Shown: piece by piece, positions 44,166 through 55,360 of the stretch | How positions within the stretch are numbered: position 1 is the first letter of the stretch | How the letters are laid out: each line of letters begins with the position of its first letter | Position numbers and translations under genes: made by a program | Source of the DNA: Pseudomonas putida NBRC 14164 | GTDB lineage: Bacteria > Pseudomonadota > Gammaproteobacteria > Pseudomonadales > Pseudomonadaceae | DNA: 64,000 nt | Direction of reading: 5' to 3' | Assembly (NCBI RefSeq): GCF_000412675.1 | Contig: NC_021505.1 | Location: forward strand, 3,962,501 to 4,026,500 | The notes under the pieces: model-generated | Told to the model about the DNA's origin: nothing | The model's database searches: none | The model's input: only the letters and a program-made list of their open reading frames with translations

Positions 44166-44242
44166 TGGGGTGGACGATGGGAATCGAACCCACGACAACC
44201 GGAATCACAATCCGGCGCTCTACCAACTGAGCTACGCCCACC
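44166..44242 (-). tRNA. tRNA-His (GTG), proximal copy
   Basis: Reverse strand, same sequence as the distal copy except for a compensated base-pair change in the anticodon stem (CCGGA/TCCGG instead of CTGGA/TCCAG). Extra G at -1 and CCA are encoded. Flanking ATATGG and ATATTGCA match the other copy. Confidence 0.97.
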
Positions 44243-44283
44243 ATATTGCATTACAACCTTACTTGCTTGCCCATGCTGCCTAA

Positions 44284-44360
44284 TGGCGCACCCGGCAGGA
44301 CTCGAACCTGCGACCATCCGCTTAGAAGGCGGATGCTCTATCCAGCTGAGCTACGGGCGC
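44284..44360 (-). tRNA. tRNA-Arg (TCT)
   Basis: 77 bases on the reverse strand. Anticodon TCT in loop CTTCTAA, reading AGA/AGG; D-arm AGCTCAGCTGGATAGAGC; T-arm with GGTTCGAGTCC; CCA encoded. First gene of the tRNA operon, about 100 bases downstream of the promoter. Confidence 0.97.
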
Positions 44361-44467
44361 TTAAGCTTGAAGCCTAACCGAACGAGTCATTAACAGGTAA
44401 CTGCTAAACCACTCATTCTGCCCGACTTAGCCAACCAGTGCTAGGCTGTGCCCGACAAGTGCGGCGA

Positions 44468-44528
44468 ATCTTATAGGCGACCCCGAAAGTCGTCAACACC
44501 TTTTTCAAAAAAATTTAAATTATTTAAG
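44468..44528 (-). promoter_or_regulatory. Strong promoter of the tRNA operon with UP-like element
   Basis: On the minus strand, TTGACG (44496-44491), 17-base spacer, TAAGAT (44473-44468), preceded by an A/T run (44507-44528) placed like an UP element and followed by a GC-rich discriminator (TCGCCGC), a mark of stringent control. Confidence 0.85.
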
Positions 44529-44558
44529 GGGTTAGGGGATTTGCCCGACCACCCGCCT

Positions 44559-44586
44559 TTGCCCTTGGCGCGTGTCGTGCGAGAAT
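44559..44586 (+). promoter_or_regulatory. Weak candidate folD promoter
   Basis: TTGCCC (44559-44564) and GAGAAT (44581-44586), 16 bases apart, 45 bases upstream of the folD ATG. Both hexamers deviate from consensus. Confidence 0.35.
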
Positions 44587-44630
44587 ACGCGCTCTTTATT
44601 GTTTCCTTCTCGATGGTTAATCACGCGTCT

Positions 44631-45485
44631 ATGACTGCACACCTAATCGATGGCAAGGCGATCGCCGCCAGCCTGCGCAAGCAGATCGCTCAACGTGTCG
44701 TGGAGCGTCGCCAGCAAGGCCTGCGTACGCCCGGCCTGGCAGTGATCCTGGTCGGCACCGACCCCGCCTCGCAAGTCTATGTCTCGCACAAGCGCAAGGA
44801 CTGCGAAGAGGTCGGTTTCATTTCGCAGGCATTTGACCTGCCCAGCGAAACCTCGCAGCAGGCCCTGACCGAGCTGATCGATCGCCTCAATGACGACCCG
44901 GCTGTAGACGGCATCCTGCTGCAACTGCCGCTGCCGGAGCACCTGGACGCCTCGCTGCTGCTCGAGCGCATTCGCCCGGACAAGGACGTGGACGGCTTCC
45001 ACCCGTATAACGTAGGCCGCCTGGCCCAGCGCATTCCGCTGCTGCGCCCCTGCACACCGAAAGGCATCATGACCTTGCTGGAAAGCACTGGTCAGGACCT
45101 GTATGGCATGGATGCGGTGATCGTCGGCGCCTCCAACATCGTGGGTCGCCCGATGGCCATGGAGCTGCTGCTGGCCGGCTGTACCGTGACCGTCTGCCAC
45201 CGCTTCACCAAGGACCTGGCCGGCCATGTCGGGCGTGCCGACCTGGTGGTCGTGGCTGCCGGCAAGCCGGGCCTGGTCAAGGGTGAGTGGGTCAAGGAAG
45301 GCGCCATCGTCATCGACGTGGGCATCAACCGCCAGGAAGACGGCAAGCTGGTCGGCGACGTGGTCTACGAGACCGCCCTGCCGCGCGCGGGCTGGATCAC
45401 CCCAGTGCCGGGTGGCGTCGGGCCGATGACCCGGGCCTGCCTGCTGGAAAACACGCTGTATGCGGCGGAAGAGCTGCATAAGTAA
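44631..45485 (+). CDS. folD: Methylenetetrahydrofolate dehydrogenase/cyclohydrolase FolD
   Basis: Bifunctional enzyme interconverting 5,10-methylene-, methenyl- and 10-formyl-tetrahydrofolate with NADP. 284 residues from the ATG at 44631 (MTAHLIDGKAIAASLRKQIA). Motifs are YVSHKRKDCEEVG with the catalytic Lys, GILLQLPLPEH, the Rossmann segment VIVGASNIVGRPMA and the C-terminal PVPGGVGPMTRACLLENT. It is monocistronic with its own terminator. Confidence 0.97.
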   Translation: MTAHLIDGKAIAASLRKQIAQRVVERRQQGLRTPGLAVILVGTDPASQVYVSHKRKDCEEVGFISQAFDLPSETSQQALTELIDRLNDDPAVDGILLQLPLPEHLDASLLLERIRPDKDVDGFHPYNVGRLAQRIPLLRPCTPKGIMTLLESTGQDLYGMDAVIVGASNIVGRPMAMELLLAGCTVTVCHRFTKDLAGHVGRADLVVVAAGKPGLVKGEWVKEGAIVIDVGINRQEDGKLVGDVVYETALPRAGWITPVPGGVGPMTRACLLENTLYAAEELHK

Positions 45486-45500
45486 TAGCGCGTGATGCGA

Positions 45501-45532
45501 AAACGGCACCTCTGGCAGGTGCCGTTTTTTTT
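45501..45532 (+). terminator. Intrinsic terminator of folD
   Basis: Stem AAACGGCACCT-ctggc-AGGTGCCGTTT followed by a run of T, 16 bases after the folD stop. Confidence 0.93.
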
Positions 45533-45557
45533 GCCTGTGATTTATGCATTGGCCTTG

Positions 45558-45649
45558 CTGGCCTCTTCGCGGGCTTGCCCGCTCCCACAGGAACACCCCA
45601 ACCCTTGAGAGCGGTGCAGTGCCTGTGGGAGCGGCCGAGCCCGCGAAGA
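45558..45649. repeat. REP pair between folD and the ABC importer operon
   Basis: The left copy (45558-45591) has CTGGCCTCTTCGCGGGCTTG and CTCCCACAGG; the right copy (45622-45649) has CCTGTGGGAG and CCCGCGAAGA. It lies between converging units. Confidence 0.85.
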
Positions 45650-45671
45650 AATCAACGCGGTGCTCAGCCGA

Positions 45672-47411
<1,740 letters not shown>

Positions 47412-47450
47412 TGTGATCTCCCGTTTCAGTTATCCCACAGGGCCGCTCGC

Positions 47451-47723
<273 letters not shown>

Positions 47724-47735
47724 GCGTTGCCCTCC

Positions 47736-48536
<801 letters not shown>

Positions 48537-48539
48537 GGC

Positions 48540-49402
<863 letters not shown>

Positions 49403-49406
<4 letters not shown>

Positions 49407-50500
49407 GGCCCGGCCTCCAGCAGCACATCGTCGACGTACAACATCAACCACTGCGCCGGCAGGCTGACCCAGGCCTGCTCCACGGGCAACGGGCGGTCCT
49501 CGCCCAGCCGCGCATTGAGCGCGACACCGCCCAGTTCGAGGGTGACGATGCGGTAGGTGCCCAGGTCTTCGACATCCAGCACCCGTGCCGGGTGGGCACC
49601 CTCGAACGGGCTGTCCCACAGCTGCACGAACTCCGGGCGAATGCCCACCTGCAGTCGCCCACCCGCCGTCGCCGCCAGGCGCTCGCGCAGGCCATCGGGC
49701 AGCGCCAGGTGGACATCGCCGAACACCACCCCGTCCGCCTTGGCACGCACGTCGATCAGGTTCATCCCCGGGCTGCCGATGAAGTAGCCAACGAAAGTAT
49801 GCCGCGGCCGCTCGAACAGCTCGCGCGGGGTGCCGAACTGGACAATGCGCCCGCCGTGCATCACCGCGATCTTGTCGGCGAAGGTGGAGGCCTCCAACTG
49901 GTCGTGGGTGACGTAGATCATGGTGATATTGAACTGCTCATGGATCTGCTTCAGCTTGCGCCGCAGCTTCCACTTCAGGTGCGGATCAATCACCGTCAGC
50001 GGCTCGTCGAACAGGATCGCCGACACGTCATCGCGCACCAGGCCGCGCCCCATGGAGACCTTCTGTTTTTCGTCGGCACTGAGGTTGCGCGCCTTCTTGC
50101 GCAGCACGCCCGCCAGGTCGAGCACCTCGGCAATTTCTTCCACCCGGGCACGCACCCGGGCTTCATCCAGCCCCTGGTTGCGCAAGGGGAAGGCCAGGTT
50201 GTCGAACACCGTCATCGTGTCGTACACCACCGGGAACTGAAACACCTGGGCGATATTGCGGGCCTGTGGTGACAGCTGGTTGACCGGTTTGCCGTCGAAC
50301 AGCACTTCGCCATGGGACGGCGTCAGCAGCCCGGAAATGATATTGAGCAAGGTCGACTTGCCGCAGCCCGATGGCCCGAGCAAGGCATAGGCACCGCCCT
50401 GCTCCCACACATGATCCAGTGCGTGCAGGGCATAGTCGGCCTCGCTGGCGGGCTGGCGGCTGTAACTGTGCGCCAGTTGGCGCAGGCGGATTTCGGCCAT
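49403..50500 (-). CDS. ABC importer ATPase, canonical copy (GlpT-like)
   Basis: 365 residues from the ATG at 50500; a GTG one codon upstream is also in frame. Walker A GPSGCGKST, signature NLSADEKQKVSMGRGLVRD (a variant of LSGGQ, with Ala-Asp-Glu-Lys), Walker B ILFDEPLTVIDPH, switch His in YVTHDQLEAS. The C-terminal regulatory OB-like (TOBE) domain follows. The start shares one base with the stop of the other ATPase gene. The unusual signature may be compensated by the intact LSGGQ of its partner. Confidence 0.9.
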
Positions 50501-51594
50501 CACCCTCTCCTTGCCTGGCGCAACCCCGGGGCCTGCACCAACGTCCCGGCGCTGTCGAAGACGAACAGCTTGTGCGTGGGGATGAACACGCGAATCGGCG
50601 TGTCCACCTGGTATTCGTGCACACCGGGCAGGTGCAGGACCATGCGCCAGTATTCGTTACGCACATGCAGGAAGGTTTCTGAACCGCTGATCTCTGCCAG
50701 TTCCACCAGCACCGCCAGCTCCAGGTCATCGTCATGGGCCGGCACCAGGGTGATATGGCTGGGGCGCACGCCAAAGCGGTAGTCGCCCTCGGCCAGCGGC
50801 TGCAAGTCGGCATTGCGGGCAAAGTGTACAGCCTGGGCAATGCTCACCTCGTTGCCACTGATACGGCCCGCCACCAGGTTTATCGGCGGCTCGGAAAACA
50901 GCTCGGCAGCCAGCACACTGCCCGGGCGCTGATACACCTCGGTGGTGGGCCCGCTCTGCACGATCCGGCCTTCGTGCACGAGAGTGGTGGTGCCGCCCAG
51001 CGCCAGCGCCTCGTTGGCCTCGGTGGTGGCGTACACGGCAATGCAATGACGCGCCGCAAACAGTTCGCGCAGTTCTTGGCGCAGGCCTTCGCGCAACTTG
51101 TAGTCGAGGTTCACCAACGGCTCATCGAAGAGGATCAACGAGGCATCCTTGACCAATGCCCGGGCCATCGCCGTGCGTTGCTGCTGGCCGCCGGAAAGCT
51201 CCAGCGGCAGGCGCTGCAGGTAGGTTTCAATGCGCAGCATCTCGGCAGTTTCCTGCACCCGCCGGCGGATCTGGTCCTCGGCCATGCGCGCCTGGCGCAG
51301 CGGCGAAGCGATGTTTTCGAACACGCTCAAGGTCGGGTAATTGATGAATTGCTGATACACCATCGACACATTGCGCTGGCGTACCGGCACACCGGTGACG
51401 TCCTGGCCATCCATCAGCACCCGGCCCTGGTCCGGGCGGTCGAGCCCCGCCATCAGGCGCATCAGGCTGGTCTTGCCGGCGAGGGTGCGGCCCAGCAGCA
51501 CGTTGAACGCACCGGGCTCGAAACGCAGCGAAGCCTCGACGATCCAGGGCTGGTTATCGACGCTGCGGCTGACTTGCTCCAGCACCAGGGACAT
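50500..51594 (-). CDS. ABC importer ATPase, degenerate switch (GlpS-like)
   Basis: 364 residues from the ATG at 51594. The Walker A is unusual, GRTLAGKTS; the signature LSGGQQQRTAMARA and Walker B ILFDEPLVNLD are intact. The switch region reads YATTEANEALALGG, where canonical proteins have THDQxEA, so the gamma-phosphate histidine is missing. A TOBE domain follows. It is the first gene of the importer operon, with a sigma-54 promoter ~40 bp upstream. Together with the other ATPase it should form an asymmetric pair. A long upstream frame extension into the activator gene is an artefact. Confidence 0.9.
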   Translation of the reverse strand: MSLVLEQVSRSVDNQPWIVEASLRFEPGAFNVLLGRTLAGKTSLMRLMAGLDRPDQGRVLMDGQDVTGVPVRQRNVSMVYQQFINYPTLSVFENIASPLRQARMAEDQIRRRVQETAEMLRIETYLQRLPLELSGGQQQRTAMARALVKDASLILFDEPLVNLDYKLREGLRQELRELFAARHCIAVYATTEANEALALGGTTTLVHEGRIVQSGPTTEVYQRPGSVLAAELFSEPPINLVAGRISGNEVSIAQAVHFARNADLQPLAEGDYRFGVRPSHITLVPAHDDDLELAVLVELAEISGSETFLHVRNEYWRMVLHLPGVHEYQVDTPIRVFIPTHKLFVFDSAGTLVQAPGLRQARRG

Positions 51595-51630
51595 GGCGTG
51601 GCCTTCTTGTGATTGTTGTCTGCGGTGCAC

Positions 51631-51646
51631 AGCCAGTTCCGTGCCA
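51631..51646 (-). promoter_or_regulatory. Sigma-54 promoter of the ABC importer operon
   Basis: Minus strand from 51646: TGGCACGGAACTGGCT, against consensus TGGCACG-N4-TTGCW. GG and GC are separated by the required ten bases and only one of the fixed positions differs. Predicted start of RNA near 51620, with ribosome site AAGAAGG before the ATG at 51594. Confidence 0.78.
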
Positions 51647-51710
51647 ATCGCTCCCCGGTGCTCTGGTCCGGGGCCTGGGTGGCAGCGCTGGCAAATCGCG
51701 GCTTCACACC

Positions 51711-51779
51711 TGAACACAATCACTGAACAACTGAACACTTGCCGGTTTGACAATGAACACCCGTGGACAACACTGAACA
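51711..51779. promoter_or_regulatory. Phased TGAACA repeats, putative activator binding sites
   Basis: TGAACA occurs at 51711, 51724, 51732, 51754 and 51774. Four of these (51711, 51732, 51754, 51774) are spaced 21, 22 and 20 bp, close to two helical turns. They lie 65-150 bp upstream of the sigma-54 promoter and directly before the activator gene. Confidence 0.65.
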
Positions 51780-51816
51780 GCGGTCGGCCCATAACAACAA
51801 CCCAAAGGACAGGCCC

Positions 51817-53565
51817 ATGGCCGCATCCGCTTCCACCCACGCCCAGCTGATCCAGGCTTCCTGGGCCCGCTGCCGCGATCACGGCCTGCAGCCGCAGCAC
51901 GCGCCGGATTTCGACTGCCTGACCCGCACCGAGCTCAGCGCATTGCTGGAACAGCGCCAGGCTCTGCTGCGCCTGACCCGCGAGGAAGTACTGCCGCAAT
52001 ACACACACCTGCTGGGCAACGCCAGCTACTTGGTGATGCTGGCCGATGCCAGCGGCTGCATACTCGATAGCTGGGGCTCGCGGCGTTTCATCGAGCCGAA
52101 CCAGCAGCAGGGCTTCAGCGCCGGTGCCCATTGGCTCGAGCGTGGCGTCGGCACCAATGCCCTGGGCACCACGCTGATTTGCGCCCAGGCGATCCACGTG
52201 GGCCAGGACGAGCACTTCCTGCGCCAGAACCGCTACATGTCCAGCGCAGCCGCCCCCCTGTTCGACGCCGCGCGGCAGCTGGTCGGGGTGCTCGACGTTG
52301 CCAGCGACGGCTACCTGCCGGCCAGCCAGACGCTTGGCCTGGTGCGCATGATGGGCCAGAGCCTGGAAAACCGCCTGATACTCGCCGAGCATGCCGACCG
52401 GCATGCGCAGCTGATCTTCAATAGCGCCTCCGACAACCTCGACAGTCCTTGGGCCGGCCTGCTGGTGTTCGATGAGCGCGGGCAGGTGTTGGCCGCCAAT
52501 CACCGGGCCGACAGCCTGCTCGGTGGTAATCCGCTGCGGCAGAACATCGAGCAGCTGTTCCAGTTGCCCCTGCAACAGCTGCTCAGTCATCCCAGAGAAC
52601 AGACATTTGCCCTGCAAGCCACCGGGCGCAACCGCTTTCATTGCCAGTGGCATCCCCCACGCAAAACCGCTCGCCGCCCCGAGGCCGACACTGGCGAGCC
52701 GCGCCTGGAAAAAGCGTTGCAACAGGCCGGCCTGCTTCTGGAAAAAGACATCCCGGTGTTGGTGCAAGGTGAAACCGGCGTCGGCAAGGAAGTGTTCGTC
52801 GACAGCCTGCACCGCGCCAGCAGCCGGGCCAACCGGCCGCTGGTCGCCGTCAACTGTGCGGCGATCCCCGCCGAGCTGGTGGAGTCGGAGCTGTTCGGCT
52901 ACGACAAAGGCGCCTTCACCGGCGCGCACCACAAGGGCAACCCGGGGCTGATCCGCAAAGCCCACCACGGCATCCTGTTTCTCGATGAAATCGGCGACAT
53001 GCCACTGCCTACCCAGGCACGCCTGCTGCGTGTGCTGCAGTCGCGGAGCATACAGCCGCTGGGCAGTGGCGAGCCGGTGGCAGTGGATATCCGCGTGGTG
53101 TCGGCCAGCAACCGCGACTTGGCCGAAGAAGTGCGCGCCGGGCGCTTTCGCCAGGACCTGTATTACCGTATCGCCGGCCTGGCCGTGGTACTGCCGCCGC
53201 TACGCGAACGCGGTGACCGGCGCCAGTTGATCGAGCAGGTGCATGCGCGTTTTCGCGACCCTGGGCAACCCGCGCGGCTGTCCCCGGCCATTATCGACCT
53301 GCTGGATCAACACCCTTGGCCAGGCAACCTGCGTGAACTGGCAAGCGTGCTGCAAGTTGCGCTGGCCTTGGCGGGCAACGGGCCTGTCGGCGTAGAGCAC
53401 CTGCCTGCGGGCTTTCTGGCCGAGTCGCAGAGGGCGGTGCTGGTGGCGGCCGAAGAGACGGACCTGCAGATGCTGGTCGAGCAAGCCAACGGCAACCTCT
53501 CGGCGGTCGCACGTCGGCTCGGGATCAGCCGCACCACGCTGTACAAGCGTTTGCGGGCGCGGTGA
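51817..53565 (+). CDS. Sigma-54-dependent activator, AcoR family
   Basis: 582 residues from the ATG at 51817 (MAASASTHAQLIQASWARCR). Order: N-terminal GAF-like sensor domain (about 50-210, with ERGVGTNALGTTLICAQAIH, typical of AcoR-type activators), linker with PAS-like segment, AAA+ domain with Walker A GETGVGKEVF, the sigma-54 contact loop GAFTGA and Walker B ILFLDEIGDMP, and a Fis-type helix-turn-helix (GNLSAVARRLGISRTTLYKR). It is divergent from the ABC importer, whose promoter is sigma-54-like, so the importer is its likely target. The effector is unknown. Confidence 0.92.
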   Translation: MAASASTHAQLIQASWARCRDHGLQPQHAPDFDCLTRTELSALLEQRQALLRLTREEVLPQYTHLLGNASYLVMLADASGCILDSWGSRRFIEPNQQQGFSAGAHWLERGVGTNALGTTLICAQAIHVGQDEHFLRQNRYMSSAAAPLFDAARQLVGVLDVASDGYLPASQTLGLVRMMGQSLENRLILAEHADRHAQLIFNSASDNLDSPWAGLLVFDERGQVLAANHRADSLLGGNPLRQNIEQLFQLPLQQLLSHPREQTFALQATGRNRFHCQWHPPRKTARRPEADTGEPRLEKALQQAGLLLEKDIPVLVQGETGVGKEVFVDSLHRASSRANRPLVAVNCAAIPAELVESELFGYDKGAFTGAHHKGNPGLIRKAHHGILFLDEIGDMPLPTQARLLRVLQSRSIQPLGSGEPVAVDIRVVSASNRDLAEEVRAGRFRQDLYYRIAGLAVVLPPLRERGDRRQLIEQVHARFRDPGQPARLSPAIIDLLDQHPWPGNLRELASVLQVALALAGNGPVGVEHLPAGFLAESQRAVLVAAEETDLQMLVEQANGNLSAVARRLGISRTTLYKRLRAR

Positions 53566-53605
53566 AGCCATATTTGCACCAATGATGCACTTGATCGCGT
53601 TCATT

Positions 53606-53620
53606 CAGCCAATTTGGCTG
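53606..53620 (+). terminator. Short hairpin after the activator gene
   Basis: CAGCCAA-t-TTGGCTG followed by TTATT, 41 bases after the stop. Weak candidate terminator. Confidence 0.4.
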
Positions 53621-53658
53621 TTATTGCATCCAGGTCAGTCAGAGCGGCTGATTGCCGC

Positions 53659-55347
53659 TCAAGGGTCGCGCCACTGCACCGGCTGGCGGTAGGTCTGTGC
53701 CCAAGCTTGCACTTCACTGGCGGGCATCGGCCTGGCGATGCAATAGCCCTGCGCCAGCTCGCAGCCCAGGCCCATCAACACCCTGCCGTGCTCCACACTC
53801 TCCAGGCCTTCAGCTACGACCTCGCGGCCGAAGGCTCGCGCCAGGCCGATCACCGCGGCGGTCAGGGCAAGGTCATCCTGGTCGTGCAGGATGTCCCGCA
53901 CGAACGACTTGTCGATCTTGATCGTCTGGGTCGGCAAGCGTTTGAGGTAACTCAACGACGAGTAACCGGTGCCGAAATCGTCCAGCGAAAAGCGCACGCC
54001 CAGCGCACGACAGGCGTCCAGGCAGCGGCTGACGTGCTGCAGGTTGTCGATGGCCACTGACTCGACGATTTCCAGGTCCAGCCGCGACGGGTCCACCTGC
54101 GGGTACGCTGCCAATAGCTGCTGCAGGCGCTCGGTAAAGTCACTGCGCTGTAGATGCCGTGCAGCGATGTTCACGCTTAATGACCAAGACTGCCCCTGGC
54201 GCCCCCAGGCCTGCAGCTGGCTCAGGGCCTGGCCGATCACCCATTCGCCGATTTCGACGATCAGGTCGGTCTGCTCAACCCAGGGCAGAAAATCGCCGGG
54301 CGGCACCACGCCACGGCCTGGCCGCTGCCAGCGCAGCAAGCCCTCGAAACCTAGCACCTGGCCACTGCGCAGGTTGACCTTGGGCTGGTAATACAGGCAC
54401 AGCTCGTGGTTGTTCAGGGCCCGTCGCACCCGCGCCACCGTCTGGTGGGTGGCCTTGAGTTCCTGCTCCTGCGATACGTCGAACAAGTGATAGCGGTTGC
54501 GCCCGCGCTGCTTGGCCACATACATGGCCTGGTCGGCGTGGCGTACCAGCGTATCGGCATCTTCGTCATCCTGGGGGTACAGGGTCACGCCGATGCTGGC
54601 GCTGAGCGACAGCGTGTGTTCGCGTACCACACAGGGCGCCGCCAATGCCCGCAACACCCGCCTCAGGGCTGCATGCAGCTGGCGCTCATCATCGACATTG
54701 CGCAGGATCAGCACGAATTCGTCACCCGACAACCGGGCCACGGCATCAGCACCGCGCAAGATACTCTTCAAGCGCTGCGCCACCTCCACCAGCAGCAGGT
54801 CGCCCACGGCATGCCCGTAGCCGTCGTTGACCGCCTTGAAGCCATCCAGGTCGAGCATGCACACCGCCAGCGAGATGTCTTCGCGGCGCGAGTAGGCCAA
54901 GGCCTGGTTCAGCAGGTCGGACAGGTAGGCGCGGTTGGGCAGGCCAGTGAGCACATCGTGGCCCACCCGCCATTGCAAGGTATGCAGCAGCTGGCGCTTC
55001 TCGGTGACGTCAAAGCGGATCGACACATACTTGCGCACCTGGCCAGTCAGCGGGTCGACCAGTGGCACCATGGTGCTGTCGACCCAATAAAGCGAACCGT
55101 CCCGGGACCGGTTGCAGATTTCGCCCTTCCACACCCGCCCGGCGGTCAGGGCCTGCCACATGCCGACGAAGAACGCCGGCTCGTGCAGGCCGGAGTTGAG
55201 GATACGGTGGTTGGCACCCAGCAGTTCCTCGCGGCTGTAGCCCGAGATGCTGCAGAACTGCTGGTTGACGTACGTGATGTTCCCACGCAGGTCGGTTTCG
55301 GAAAAGATCGCGGCCGCGTCCACGGCCGCACGATAGTTATCATCCAT
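53659..55347 (-). CDS. PAS-GGDEF-EAL cyclic-di-GMP protein, partner of aer
   Basis: 562 residues from the ATG at 55347 (MDDNYRAAVDAAAIFSETDL). PAS/PAC (about 15-125), GGDEF domain with active-site motif SGDEF and inhibitory RxxD (RGAD) five residues before it, and an EAL domain with EGLLRW in place of EALLRW, then LDDFGTGYSSL, KIDKSFV and AEGLES. The catalytic acid residues are retained, so both activities are possible. It starts 13 bases after the aer stop, so one transcript is likely. In P. putida the corresponding pair (Aer-2 and PP2258) has been linked to motility control; I recall this rather than verified it. Confidence 0.92.
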   Translation of the reverse strand: MDDNYRAAVDAAAIFSETDLRGNITYVNQQFCSISGYSREELLGANHRILNSGLHEPAFFVGMWQALTAGRVWKGEICNRSRDGSLYWVDSTMVPLVDPLTGQVRKYVSIRFDVTEKRQLLHTLQWRVGHDVLTGLPNRAYLSDLLNQALAYSRREDISLAVCMLDLDGFKAVNDGYGHAVGDLLLVEVAQRLKSILRGADAVARLSGDEFVLILRNVDDERQLHAALRRVLRALAAPCVVREHTLSLSASIGVTLYPQDDEDADTLVRHADQAMYVAKQRGRNRYHLFDVSQEQELKATHQTVARVRRALNNHELCLYYQPKVNLRSGQVLGFEGLLRWQRPGRGVVPPGDFLPWVEQTDLIVEIGEWVIGQALSQLQAWGRQGQSWSLSVNIAARHLQRSDFTERLQQLLAAYPQVDPSRLDLEIVESVAIDNLQHVSRCLDACRALGVRFSLDDFGTGYSSLSYLKRLPTQTIKIDKSFVRDILHDQDDLALTAAVIGLARAFGREVVAEGLESVEHGRVLMGLGCELAQGYCIARPMPASEVQAWAQTYRQPVQWRDP

Positions 55348-55360
55348 GAAGCATCCTGCC

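Noticed and set aside
50500..52968. An 822-residue frame extending the first ABC ATPase
   Set aside because: The extra N-terminal part is antisense to the sigma-54 activator, and the ATPase family begins at 51594 behind a ribosome site.
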